Part shown: positions 50,801-62,479 of the stretch, piece after piece
Numbering within the stretch: position 1 is the stretch's first letter
Layout of the letters: each line of letters begins with the position of its first letter
From: Protula sp. h YS-2021
Taxonomy: Eukaryota; Annelida; Polychaeta; Sabellida; Serpulidae
Length of the DNA stretch: 64,000 nucleotides
Direction of reading: 5' to 3'
NCBI GenBank assembly: GCA_949752745.1
Contig: OX457028.1
Span: 7,954,922-8,018,921 of the forward strand
The notes under the pieces: model-generated
Database searches by the model: none
What the model was told of the DNA's origin: nothing
What the model saw: only the letters and a program-made list of their open reading frames with translations
Program-made: the position numbers and the translations under genes

Positions 50801-53800
50801 AGCCTTTGTGTTGGTGTGTAGGAGGGAGAGATGGGGACGGAGAAGCCTTTGTGTTGGTGTGTTTGTGTGTAGGACGGAGAGATGGAGACGGAGAAGCCTT
50901 TGTGTTGGTGTGTTTGTGTGTAGGAGGGAGAGATGAGGACGGAGAAGCCTTTGTTTTGGCGTATTTGTGTGTATGAGGGAGAGATGGGGACGGAGAAGCC
51001 TTTGTGTTGGTGTATTTGTGTGTAGGAGGGAGAGATGGGGACGGAGAAGCCTTTGTGTTGGTGTGTAGGAGGGAGAGATGAGGACGGAGAAGCCTTTGTT
51101 TTGGCGTATTTGTGTGTAGGAGGGAGAGATGGGGACGGAGAAGCCTTTGTTTTGGCGTATTTGTGTGTAGGAGGGAGAGATGGGGACGGAGAAGCCTTTG
51201 TGTTGGTGTGTTTGTGTGTAGGAGGGAGAGATGGGGACGGAGAAGCCTTTGTGTTTGTGTGTAAGAGGGAGAGATGGGGACGGAGAAGCCTTTGTGTTGG
51301 TGTGTTGGTGTGTAGGAGGGAGAGATGAGGACGGAGAAGCCTTTGTTTTGGCGTATTTGTGTGTAGGGGTGAGAGATGAGGACGGAGAAGCCTTTGTTTT
51401 GGCGTATTTGTGTGTAGGAGGGAGAGATGGGGACGGAGAAGCCTTTGTGTTGGCGTGTAGGAGGTAGAGATGAGAACGGAGAAGCCTTTGTTTTGGCGCA
51501 TTTGTGTGTAGGAGGGAGAGATGGGGACGGAGAAGCCTTTGTGTTGGTGTGTAGGAGTGAGAGATGGGGACGGAGAAGCCTTTGTGTTGTTGTGTAGGAG
51601 GGAGAGATGGGGACGGAGAAGCCTTTGTTTTGGCGTATTTTTGTGTAGGAGGGAGAGATGAGGACGGAAAAGCCTTTGTTTTGGCGTATTTGTGTGTAGG
51701 AGGGAGAGATGGGGCAGGAGAAGCCTTTGTGTTGGTGTGTAGGAGGGAGAGATGGGGACGGAGAAGCCTTTGTGTTGGTGTGTAGGAGGGAGAGATGGGG
51801 ACGGAGAAGCCTTTGTGTTCGTGTGTTTGTGTGTAGGAGGGAGAGATGGGGACGGAGAAGCCTTTGTTTTGGCGTATTTGTGTGTAGGAGGGAGAGATGG
51901 GGCAGGAGAAGCCTTTGTGTTGGTGTGTAGGAGGGAGAGATGGGGACGGAGAAGCCTTTGTGTTGGTGTGTTTGTGTGTAGGAGGGAGAGATGGGGAAGG
52001 AGAAGCCTTTGTGTTGGTGTGTAGGAGGGAGAGATGGGGACGGAGAAGCCTTTGTGTTGGTGTGTAGGAGGGAGAGATGGGGACGGAGAAGCCTTTGTGT
52101 TGGTGTGTTTGTGTGTAGGAGGGAGAGATGGGGACGGAGAAGCCTTTGTTTTGGCGTATTTATGTGTAGGAGGGAGAGATGGAGAAGGAGAAGCCTTTGT
52201 GTTGGTGTGTTTGTGTGTAGGAGTGAGAGATGGGGGCGGAGAAGCCTTTGTGTTGGTGTGTTTGTGTGTAGGAAGGAGAGATGGGGACGGAGAAGCCTTT
52301 GTGTTGGCGTATTTGTGTGTAGGAGGGAGAGATGGGGACGGAGAAGCCTTTGTGTTGGTGTGTTTGTGTGTAGGAGGGAGAGATGGGGACGGAGAAGCCT
52401 TTGTGTTGGTGTGTTTGTGTGTAGGAGGGAGAGATGGGGACGGAGAAGCCTTTGTGTTGGTGTGTTTGTGTGTAGGAGGGAGAGATGGGGACGGAGAAGC
52501 CTTTGTGTTGGTGTGTTTGTGTGTAGGAGGGAGAGATGGGGACGGAGAAGCCTTTGTGTTGGTGTGTTTGTGTGTAGGAGGGAGAGATGGGGAAGGAGAA
52601 GCCTTTGTGTTGGTGTGTAGGAGGGAGAGATGGGGACGGAGAAGCCTTTGTGTTGGTGTGTAGGAGGGAGAGATGGGGACGGAGAAGCCTTTGTGTTGGT
52701 GTGTTTGTGTGTAGGAGGGAGAGATGGGGACGGAGAAGCCTTTGTTTTGGCGTATTTATGTGTAGGAGGGAGAGATGGGGAAGGAGAAGCCTTTGTGTTG
52801 GTGTGTTTGTGTGTAGGAGGGAGAGATGGGGGCGGAGAAGCCTTTGTGTTGGTGTGTTTGTGTGTAGGAGGGAGAGATCGGGACGGAGAAGCCTTTGTGT
52901 TGGCGTATTTGTGTGTAGGAGGGAGAGATGGGGACGGAGAAGCCTTTGTGTTGGTGTGTTTGTGTGTAGGAGGGAGAGATGGGGACGGAGAAGCCTTTGT
53001 GTTGGTGTGTTTGTGTGTAGGAGGGAGAGATGGGGACGGAGAAGCCTTTGTGTTGGTGTGTTTGTGTGTAGGAGGGAGAGATGGGGACGGAGAAGCCTTT
53101 GTGTTGGTGTGTTTGTGTGTAGGAGGGAGAGATGGGGACGGAGAAGCCTTTGTGTTGGTGTGTTTGTGTGTAGGAGGGAGAGATGGGGACGGAGAAGCCT
53201 TTGTGTTGGTGTGTTTGTGTGTAGGAGGGAGAGATGGGGACGGAGAAGCCTTTGTGTTGGTGTGTTTGTGTGTAGGAGGGAGAGATGGGGACGGAGAAGC
53301 CTTTGTGTTGGTGTGTTTGTGTGTAGGAGGGAGAGATGGGGACGGAGAAGCCTTTGTGTTGGTGTGTTTGAGTGTAGGAGGGAGAGATGGGGACGGAGAA
53401 GCCTTTGTGTTGGTGTGTATGTGTGTAGGAGGGAGAGATGGGGACGGAGAAGCCTTTGTGTTGGTGTGTAGGAGGGAGAGATGGGGACGGAGAAGCCTTT
53501 GTGTTGGCGTATTTGTGTGTAGGAGGGAGAGATGGGGACGGAGAAGCCTTTGTGTTGGCGTATTTGTGTGTAGGAGGGAGAGATGGGGACGGAGAAGCCT
53601 TTGTGTTGGCGTATTTGTGTGTAGGAGGGAGAGATGGGGACGGAGAAGCCTTTGTGTTGGTGTGTTTGTGTGTAGGAGGGAGAGATGGGGACGGAGAAGC
53701 CTTTGTGTTGGTGTGTTTGTGTGTAGGAGGGAGAGATGGGGACGGAGAAGCCTTTGTGTTGGCGTATTTGTGTGTAGGAGGGAGAGATGGGGACGGAGAA

Positions 53801-56800
53801 GCCTTTGTGTTGGTGTGTTTGTGTGTAGGAGGGAGAGATGGGGACGGAGAAGCCTTTGTGTTGGTGTGTAGGAGGGAGAGATGGGGACGGAGAAGCCTTT
53901 GTGTTGGTGTATTTGTGTGTAGGAGGGAGAGATGGGGACGGAGAAGCCTTTGTTTTGGCGTATTTGTGTGTAGGAGGGAGAGATGAGGACGGAGAAGCCT
54001 TTGTGTTGGTGTGTAGGAGGGAGAGATGGGGACGGAGAAGCCTTTGTGTTGGCGTATTTGTGTGTAGGAGGGAGAGATGGGGACGGAGAAGCCTTTGTGT
54101 TGGTGTGTAGGAGGGAGAGATGGGGACGGAGAAGCCTTTGTGTTGGTGTGTTTGTGTGTAGGAGGGAGAGATGGGGACGGAGAAGCCTTTGTGTTGGTGT
54201 GTTTGTGTGTAGGAGGGAGAGATGGGGGCGGAAAAGCCTTTGTGTTGGTTTGTTTGTGTGTAGGAGGGAGAGATGGGGACGGAGAAGCCTTTGTGTTGGC
54301 GTATTTGTGTGTAGGAGGGAGAGATGGGGGCGGAGAAGCCTTTGTGTTGGTGTGTTTGTGTGTAGGAGGGAGAGATGGGGACGGAGAAGCTTTTGTGTTG
54401 GTGTGTTGGTGTGTAGGAGGGAGAGATGGGGACGGAGAAGCCTTTGTGTTGGTGTGTTTGTGTGTAGGAGGAGGAGATGGGGACGGAGAAGCCTTTGTGT
54501 GATTGTGGTGGGAAGTGGGGGAGGGGTTTGTAGTAAATTAAAAAAAAAAGATAATATTCCGGGAAGAAAATTTAGATTTTACGGACATCCGCGGAATGTT
54601 TTCTATTAATAATAACAGAAAAAGAACAATTGATGCGCAGTGATTGTGGTGTACTACCTGCATGGTAGCATTACAAGAATTTAATGAAAACGTGAATGCT
54701 GGTTATAGAAGCAGGCGGCTTTTGAGAAGTACGAGAACCGCGTGCAGGAACTCATGCACGATGAGAAGCAACAGGAACGGGCTGAGGAGGCCCGGAAGCA
54801 GAAGGAACAAGAGCTCGAACTACACAAGGCAATTTTCAGTACTTTTTCTGCGTTCCGGATGGCAATTTGTTTCCCCGGACGATTGATTGATCTTTTTTTT
54901 TTTCTCAATTTTTTTTAAGCTTGGCTCAGTAACTTTTTATATGCGATCTAATGACCCGGTGGGGAGATAAGAAACAAGCTTATTTTTTTTCATCGTCATA
55001 ATTATTGCGTACGTTTGTGTGTGAATAGTTGGCGTACGTGGAGCACCTGAACGGCCCCTTCCTGTTTGACAGCATGTACGCCGAGGATGCGGAGGGACAG
55101 AAGCTCAACCACATGCCCACAGTCGACGACATGCTCACTATATATCCTTTCAATGAAACTAAAATTGTCATGTGAAATCCACAAGAAAAAGCCACAATTT
55201 CTTGAAACAAAAAGTGCGATCGATAGAGAGAGGGAGACAGAGATCGAGAGAGGAAGAGAGAGGAGAGGGAAAGAGAGAGCGAGAGAGGAAGGGAGGGGGA
55301 GAGAGGGAGGGAGACAGAGCGAGAGAGGAAGGGAGGGGAGAGGGAGGGAGGGAGGGAGGGAGGGAGTGAGGGAGGGAGGGAGGGGGAGGGTGGTAGAGAG
55401 AGAGAGGGAGGGTGGATTAGAGAGAAAGAGAGAGATAGACAGAGAGATGATATTTCAGGGTATTTCTTTAACTGCAGCGCACATTTAAAGAGAAGTTCGC
55501 GCAAATCTGCCAACAAATTTTCGAGTACGGACTGGAAAAGCACGAAGATAGAGAAAAAGAAGTGCAGACTTTCTGGGAGTGTATAAACGAGGCGAAGGAG
55601 GAAAACAAAGCATCCGGCGCCCTCAAAATCCGCGATTTCATGGAGTATAAGAAAAAGGTAGGTTTGACGTAGCGAGGCAAACAGGCGCTGCTGTGTAATA
55701 TCCGGTTTTCGTTTATTTGAAAATTTCGTGATCAGTGAATGAAGGCTAATGGAAAATAAGGGAACGGCGTGGAATTTTTTTCATAAAAAACGATATAGTT
55801 TTAAGGCGTGTATCAAGGGGTAAGTGGGGGAAGAAGGGGGTGAGGAAGGGGGGAAGAAGGGGGGAGGAAGGATGTGGTCAGTCATGAACATTAATTATGA
55901 GGTTCTACTTCTCTAAGTCTGGAGTCCAGACGGAACAAAAGAACTAGAAAATGCGACACCAGCTGAGGTTACCTTTACAATATCGACATTTCGGTAGTGT
56001 GTCAATTGACAGTCGATACCGACTGATCACTTCGAATCAATTGATTAAGCTCTGCATTTCCTTCTCACAGTTGTGGCAAGAGTTGGGGAATATTCAAGAT
56101 CCCGCTGTTCTGGAGGACAAGGTCACCGACTATAACCAAAAAGTCAACCAGCTGTGGGAGGACCTCATGTGCCTGGAAATGCAGCTTGTTGACCAGTTAG
56201 ATGTAAATAACCCGCATAGCTTGTCGCCTACGTCAATGACTTCATTCATGTTGTACCATTGAAATAATGTTACAAATCATGTTATTTTTGGATGTTTGTT
56301 CGTTGTCATGCAAAAAAAAAAAGGGCTAAAAACAAAACAAAATCTAAGAAAAAAAAATGGCTTAAAAGTCTTTCCTTTCTGCCAAAGCTTTGACATTTTA
56401 TTTACCAATTTTTTTGGTCGCTTATTTCTTTCGATTCTTTTAAATTATTTTTTTTTCTAAGCTTTGTTCTAAATTAATCACTTGCCCAGTGTATAAATGC
56501 TGAAACAGCAGTTTTTGGTTTAGGCGAATAAAGTAACGAACTGTTCAGTCTTGATATAACAGCAGGGGTCAGGGTCGTTTACTTTCCTCGGGTACGACGG
56601 GGATCAGCGCCAAGATGGCCCTTCTTCAAACCGAGTTAAATTCCGCCATGTCTCGAGACACTGAAATAACATCAAGTAAAAATGTCTGTGTGATGCGAGC
56701 GGGTCTAACAAGAATAACAAGCTGTTGAATGTAATACTCTCATGGGATGAAATTTTGTTGTAATTAGGATGCCATCAAAGATTTTGAGAGGAATATGTCG

Positions 56801-57453
56801 GACATGGTGTCAGGGTTCATTGAAAACGTCCAAGGACACACGACAGGGCTGAGGGATCTGGAAAACACGCATCACCAGAAACTAGAAGAGATTGCTATCA
56901 CGACCCTGGAGAAAGTCGTCAAGAACGAGCTGGACGATGACATACCGGACGACCTACGTGAGGTGGCACTTCCGGTTTCTAAATCTATAGCCCCCTAAAC
57001 TATCAGGCACCCCCCCCCCCCCCCAAAAAAAAAAAAAAAAAAATTTCAAATTTCAGTTTTAAATTTTGGAATTTTTTTCATTTCTTGAGAATGAGAAAAA
57101 GAAAAAGTAAGTTTTTTTGTTGTTTGTTTTTGTATAAATAAAAAAATAAAAAAGAAATAAAATAATAAAATAAAAGAAACCGAAAAATCTCTTCCTCATT
57201 TTAGCTGTTCGTTGACAAAGACACGATCATCAACGCGGTGACGTCATCACATGATGTGCACATGCTGAAGATTGACAACCGCGAGGACGACCTGATCACG
57301 CGCATCAATGGCTGGATGTCCCGGATGATGGAGGACATCCACAAGAAGGAGGAAGTGCAGAGGAACCGCGCCAGGGTCACCGAGATCAATAACCTCATCG
57401 ATCACTTACGGGACGAGATCGATAATCTGGATTTGAGAAATCAAGAATATTGA
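47831..57453 (+). CDS. DRC3: Dynein regulatory complex subunit 3 (leucine-rich-repeat protein), 10 exons
   Basis: Ten exons join in frame to 524 codons, close to human DRC3/LRRC48. They are 47831-47990, 48259-48375, 48840-49006, 49216-49362, 54709-54828, 55029-55141, 55483-55657, 56071-56202, 56768-56962 and 57205-57453. The start region (MSRLYDTVEPSVIDDDML) and the LRRs with LQLDNNIIEKIEGL, DLSFNNIEVIEGL and the YLRRFKQLQTLNLSGNPI cap are in exons 1-4. Exons 5-10 encode the long coiled coil (EKYENRVQELMHDEKQQE, FVDKDTIINAV). The protein belongs to the axonemal nexin-dynein regulatory complex, which controls ciliary and flagellar beating. Odd features: intron 4 (~5.3 kb) is mostly minisatellite, intron 5 appears to be GC-AG, and intron 6 is AT-AC. 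The donors after exons 4 (TCG|GTTTGT) and 9 (GAG|GTGGCA) are weak and were chosen to keep frame. Confidence 0.93.
49422..54510. repeat. ~5-kb minisatellite filling DRC3 intron 4 (51- and 43-bp units)
   Basis: Roughly a hundred units. The 51-bp form contains GGAGGGAGAGATGGGGACGG, AGAAGCCTTTGTGTT and GGTGTGTTTGTGTGTA; the 43-bp form lacks GTTTGTGT. Variants include GCGTATTTGTG for GTGTGTTTGTG, TTTTGG for TGTTGG, GGGAAGG or GGGGCGG for GGGGACGG, and ACCCCTTTG for AGCCTTTG. A block at about 52290-53460 is nearly all 51-bp units. Because 51 is a multiple of three and units lack stops, long frames (over 700 codons on the minus strand) arise; they are not genes. Confidence 0.95.
54829..55028 (+). 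other. DRC3 intron 5, probable GC-AG intron
   Basis: The exon ends AAG at 54828 and is followed by GCAATT; the acceptor is TGAATAG at 55028. No GT donor nearby would keep the reading frame or the expected coiled-coil sequence. Confidence 0.55.
55142..55482 (+). other. DRC3 intron 6, U12-type AT-AC intron
   Basis: The donor is ATATCCTTTC (55142 onward), the exact U12 5' splice-site consensus. Near the 3' end TTTCTTTAAC (about 55463-55472) matches the U12 branch-site consensus, with 11 nt from the branch adenosine to the terminal AC (55481-55482). Splicing here restores the DRC3 frame (exon phase 2) where no GT-AG pair does. The interior is GA-rich low complexity (55220-55450). Confidence 0.85.
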
Positions 57454-58500
57454 ACAGAAATACTGTCAAGGGGAAAAAAACTGAGGTGTATCTGGCGCTG
57501 TGTTAGAATTGTGATATGTGCTACTGTGCGCCGTGCTTCACCGCACACGGTTCCTCTATAGCCCGTACATGATGATGCAACGCCACTTTTCCTACTGCGG
57601 GGGTGAGGGGAGGGCGGGGGTTGAGATGCCAGTGCCAATAACTGGGACTCTTGACATCAGCTTTTCGTCAGTATTAGTGACGCGTTATGAATAAGAACAA
57701 TTTGTGAGAAATCATAGCGGATTGGGAAGTCCTTTAGCAAGTGCCTAAGTATTACAGCTAAATCACCCACCATGATGATGATAGCTGATTTCTAAAGTGG
57801 TGAATGAACATAATTTCCTGATATGACGTCACGGGCTACCCGTATCACTGGCTATATTTCGATACCAACAGTGCACAAAAAACCAAAGTTTCTCTGAAAT
57901 CTGTGGTGGGTTTATAATTTGTTTTTGTTTTTTTTTCAGTTTTTTTTAAAGCTTTTGTAAGCTGTATTTCGTGTGATGCTCCTGCGTGAGGAATGCATAT
58001 TCATGAAAGCGAGGAACAAGGCCCTACAGTTGATCGCCGCAAATACCCAGAACACACCACATCGCATCCACCGTTGTGTGAGCGTATCTCTTTATCGTAT
58101 TGAGAATCGATTCTTCCGTCCATTTTACATGTGTATATATTAATGTTTCCGCACTGGGCATGCATTTTGACCATCTAATTATTTTTTTTTTTTCATAGTG
58201 CAGTGTTTTTATACCGCGGCGTTTTCAAACTAAGCACATAAATGTATTTTGCTAATTTTACATAACCATTAAATGGGCTGCAGTCATACAGCGCGTTTTA
58301 TGTCAACTCATGGCATATTAAAATGATGTGTAATTTTCAGTTACTGAACTGTGAAGTCAGTTTTTTTCAGTGACAGTTTTCACGACATGTAAATTACTTA
58401 TGCTGTTCTTGAAGCAAATACACACTGGTAAAAAAAAAAACAACAATAAATAAATTTCTGAATGGAAATTGTTACTTCTGCTGCCGTCTTTTCCTTATAT
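57454..58500. other. Probable DRC3 3' UTR and downstream sequence
   Basis: No new gene. AATAAA at 58445-58450, about 1 kb after the stop, is a candidate polyadenylation signal; ATTAAA near 58267 is another. The UTR end cannot be fixed from sequence. Confidence 0.4.
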
Positions 58501-58787
58501 CCATGACGTCATGGAAAGCAGATAACATATATATATATGTATATCAACTTGAAAAGTGCAAAGTGAAATGTTTTAAACCATATTTTTTTTTTAAAGCACG
58601 GGTATTCATTTTCCAGATTATCTGCATTACACGTTTATCGTTCTGTAAAAATGGGAAAAAAATCAGCTGGTCTTCCACACGAGAAAAGTTTTAAAAATCC
58701 GTTTTCTGTCTTTCATACAAGAACATTGTATTCAAAGGACTGTGTTCTGTTCTGACAGACTAGCGAACAAATGACCACTCCCCCCGA
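58501..58787. other. Intergenic, nothing recognised
   Basis: AT-rich sequence between the likely end of DRC3 transcription and the MITE. No gene or repeat signal. Confidence 0.4.
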
Positions 58788-59253
58788 ACAGATGTTACAG
58801 GGAATCCGTGAAATTAGGGATTTCTTGAAATCCCTAGTGGATTCGTGTAATAACTTGCTAAATCAATTTCGATGTTTTTATTGAGAATTTTCATGTTTGC
58901 AATGTACTATTTTACCGAAATTAATAGTAGATTTTGATTAATATACTCAAAGCACTCGATTGCCAAACTATCATTCATGAGATACTTCAGTACCTGAATT
59001 TAGCGATATTTTTTATCATATGTAACTTATGTCACATTTCACGCCAAATTCTGTTATTACGAATGGTAATGTTATAAATTCCAATTCCTTTCGATGTGAA
59101 AAGGGATACACAGTTTTGAAGAACCACTAAACAGCCTTCCTGAATGGATAATTTTTCAAAATAGTTGTATAATAAATATGAGCTTATTCATTACACGAAT
59201 TCCCTAGGGATTTCATGAAATCCCTAATTACACAGATTCCCTGTAACACAGAT
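58788..59253. mobile_element. MITE with nested-hairpin inverted repeats and ACAGAT target duplication
   Basis: The element spans 58794-59247 (454 bp) and is flanked by ACAGAT on both sides (58788-58793 and 59248-59253). Terminal inverted repeats of ~57 bp start GTTACAGGGAATC. Each contains its own palindrome, AGGGATTT(C)(T/A)TGAAATCCCT, and ends at TTCGTGTAAT. The interior is AT-rich and noncoding, so mobilisation would depend on another element's transposase. The superfamily is not assigned. Confidence 0.8.
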
Positions 59254-60090
59254 ATACCGATGGTGGGTGGCATTTCCTGGCTTTTTAGCCCCCAGACCGT
59301 CTAGAACGGTGTTTGTTTTTTTTTTTAACACATGTCTCCTCAGCTTCTACCTTCTAAACAGCTTCTTTTTTTATTTTTCATTTCGTCAAGGTTTTGCTGC
59401 CTAAACATTTTCCAGCACTTCTCTCCAATAGCCATAAGATTTTCCGGTGTTCCGAACCAATAATTCCCCCGGCTAAATATTTCCCGCCTTTCTCTTGACT
59501 TGTATTTTGATTTAATGCCTTGAGAGTGCGGGCAACTTTGAAACTGGCAAGTATTTACAAGGGCGTACAATTGCTTTTTTACATCATCTTTTTCAAAAGA
59601 ACAAATTCCCTGATTAACAAGCCATCGTCGACGGCGCAGACCCCAACCGAACACTGATTGACTAAACGATAACAATCACTGGAATACAGGAATCAGCAAT
59701 TTTTGACAAGTCGCAATCTTGGCAATTTATGACTAGTTGAAAAATAAAATGACGCACAACTTCAATATATATATATTCACTGTGCAAGGTTGCATACAGC
59801 TAGGACAGTTTCGGAGAATTTGCGTGGAAACAAAACAGCATCCGAAGTGTGACGGACGAACAGAGGGCAATCCTGTAGCCTCCCCCCCCCCCCCCCCTGG
59901 CTCGCCCGGTTGGGGTCTAAAAAACGGCGTTTTTGATCATTTGCAGCTTAGGTTAAAACTAAGATGTGTTAAATACAATAGGAATATTGCATAAAGATGC
60001 GATTAAAAAATAGGCCACTGACCGCGGAAAAGTAGGACACGAACCCGAACGGTGCTAGCCCTACTTTTTGTCATATCTGAGTGCTATTTA
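59254..60090. other. Intergenic with a dispersed-repeat fragment
   Basis: 59618-59655 (CAAGCCATCGTCGACGGCGC and following bases) nearly repeats 1132-1168, at the other side of the window. A C-tract lies at 59881-59897. No supportable gene. Confidence 0.5.
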
Positions 60091-60094
60091 TTGT

Positions 60095-61030
60095 GTCTCC
60101 CCGACCAAAGGGAGACGTATGGTGTTTGTACGTTCTTTGTGTTTGTGTCAGTCTGTTGTGAACAAAATGTGTGCAAGATATCTCGAGAACGAAAAGTCGG
60201 ACCGACTTCAAACTTGATCTGTTTATTCCTTGAGTAGGTCGGAGGGTTCTATCAACTTTTGAAGCATGTTACATTTTTAAGGAAGGCGTATGACGTCATT
60301 ACGTGAAAATCTTGCGTGCGACATTTCTCAGCCGCTGAACATCGGAGAAAATTCAAACTTGGCGAGATTGTTGCTTAATAAGTCCGAAAGATTCTTTCAG
60401 GTTTTGTCGTAAGTACAAGGAACGACTGCGGCGTATGACGTCATCAAGGAAAATGTGTATATAATGTGAACAAGATCTTGTGTGCAAAATCTTTCGCTAA
60501 GGGAAAGTCGTATCGACTTCAAATTTTATATGGGAATTCGCTGGGTCAGTCGGACGGTTCTATCAACTTTTGACGGATGTAACGAAATTTAAGGAAGGCG
60601 TATGACGTCATTACGTTAAAATCTTTTATGTAAGATTTCTCAGCGGCTGAATATCGAAGGAAGTTAAACTTGATGGGACTATTGCTTGGTAAGTCCGAAA
60701 GAATCTGTCAAATTTTGTTGCGAGTACAACGAACGAGTGCGGCGTATGACGTAACATATGGATCTAATTTGGACAAGATCTTGTGTGCAAAATATCTCGC
60801 CAAAGAAAAGTCGTATCGACTTACACTTTTATATGGGTATTCATTGGTTTAGTCAGGCTATTTCAATTTTTGACGCGTTTCGTGAAATTAAGAAAAGCAT
60901 CACTATGTAAAAAATTATCTGCTGTTAAGCAAAAAAACATAATAGCGGAAAGTCGGATCGGTGTAAAACTTGGTGTAGTTATTCCTCGAATAAGTCGCAC
61001 GGTTTTTTGTTAACATTAAACTCATATAGA
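60095..61030. repeat. Tandem repeat, about three units of ~305-311 bp
   Basis: It begins after a small hairpin (GTCTCCCCGACCAAAGGGAGAC, about 60097-60118). Units repeat GTGTGCAA, AAAGTCG(G/T)A(C/T)CGACTT, GG(A/C)(A/G)GGTTCTATCAACTTTTGA, GGAAGGCGTATGACGTCATTACG and AAGTCCGAAAGA. The third unit is decayed. No coding content. Confidence 0.75.
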
Positions 61031-61420
61031 AAATTAAGAAAGATGCATGATGTCAACACCCTCCTCCATCGCTTCCCCATTTTGTCGGCTCCATTTCTAT
61101 TTCTTATTGATTCCATTTCTATTTCTTATTGATTGAAATTTGCTTTTTGTGAGTTTCTCATCTACGGCTATTACATAACATGCCACTCAGGGGTCAGTTG
61201 TGATGCATGATAATTTACGAGGTCATGGAATGCTATTGTCGCTCTCAGCAGGTCTAGCTATTGCTTTTTTTTCGCCGCCATACTTGATTCAGTTGCCAAG
61301 CTTTTCCATATTTGGGAGCTATTTTGCATCGGTTAGCAGTGTTTGTAGTAACTGGAAGCATTTTTCGCTTTAAAAGTGGGTCATCTGATGATATCTTGTG
61401 TTATTGGAAGCAGCTCACCA
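61031..61420. other. Intergenic, no supportable gene
   Basis: Contains a short direct duplication (CCATTTCTATTTCTTATTGATT, about 61083-61132) and nothing else recognised. Confidence 0.4.
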
Positions 61421-61439
61421 TTTTGGCACCGAAATACCA

Positions 61440-61650
61440 CTGGCGTCGTGGTAGACCGTGCCACTTGTAGCCTGCAGTGGATATGTGACGTGGTCGACCG
61501 TGCAACTTACCGTGCCACTTGTACCGTACAGAGGCCGTGGCGTCCCGGCAGACCGTGCCACTTGTACCGTACAGTGACCGTGCCACTTGTACCGTACAGA
61601 GGCCGTGGCGTCCCGGCAGACCGTGCCACTTGTAGCATCGAAGCAGCCAA
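61440..61650. repeat. GC-rich short tandem repeat (GACCGTGCCACTTGTA units)
   Basis: Five copies of (A)CCGTGCCACTTGTA are interspersed with GTACAGAGGCCGTGGCGTCCC. Spacing alternates between ~24 and ~59 bp. Peptide frames through it are repetitive and not genes. Confidence 0.7.
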
Positions 61651-62479
61651 GGTTCGGATCCCCGGTCAAATCACATTAAAAAAATCTTACTATTTTAAAT
61701 TCAATTAATATTAAGAATAACCTGTTGAATATTCATTTATTAATATTTCTCAAACAAATATTCGTGTACATTTTTTTGTGCCAAACTGGCATTTGAATAC
61801 AGTTTCAAAGAATGTGCATCATAGTATACGCTCAAGCATACACAAAGTGCCCGCAACAAAGTGCCCGTAAAAAAACTCGTCAAGGATTCAATACTTAACA
61901 CCATATTATTCAAAAGAAAAATTTTGAAGCAAATGAAATGAGAAAACAGATAGGTTTGGCAGGCTTCTCTCTCTCTCCCTCCCTCTCCCCCTCTCTCTTT
62001 CTCTCTCTTTCTCCCTCTCCCCCTCTCCCTTTCTCTCTCCCTCTGTCTGTTTTTTTTCTGTTTTTTTTTTTGCTTTATTTGTTTGTTTTTGTTTTTTGTT
62101 GTTTTTATTTCACTGAGCATATAACGTGCGAGATTGCAGTACACTGCCAAACCCACAGTACAGATGTGTGTATCTACGCAACAGATTTCTCTGCCCGATT
62201 AACCGCGAAGTACACACTCTACAACTCAGTAACATCTATATGTTTTACAAATTCCCCACAATTCTTCACACATCTTTTTAAAATAGATCTTTTCGACACC
62301 CACATCCGCCAATTCTATCGTTTTCTAAAATGGTTTCTGAACTGGATCGTTCTGTCGTCTTGTGACGTCAGATGGACGAGGAGCGTAGCGGCGGCCACCC
62401 TGGCCCGCAGGTCATGCATCTCCACGTCATGGTACCACTCCACATTGCCCCATTTCATGATCTGCAATCAGCGCAAAAA
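61651..62479. other. Intergenic with CT-rich simple tract
   Basis: CT-rich low complexity at about 61963-62060 followed by T-runs. No gene supported. Confidence 0.45.

Noticed and set aside
49338..54609. Very long open frames (up to ~718 codons minus strand, ~413 plus strand) in DRC3 intron 4
   Set aside because: They are translations of a 51-bp minisatellite whose unit is a multiple of three and lacks stops. All are pure repeats with no unique domain, and the array sits between well-supported DRC3 exons.
55172..55488. Arg/Glu-rich open frame in DRC3 intron 6
   Set aside because: It is translation of a GA-rich simple repeat lying within the AT-AC intron.
61640..61670. tRNA-like B-box (GGTTCGGATCCCC) at the end of the GC-rich repeat
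   Set aside because: A key B-box position differs, no A-box or cloverleaf can be built upstream, and the rest is explained by the tandem repeat.
61938..62156. Ser/Leu/Pro-rich and Arg/Glu-rich frames
   Set aside because: They are produced by the CT-rich simple tract; no conserved motif is present.
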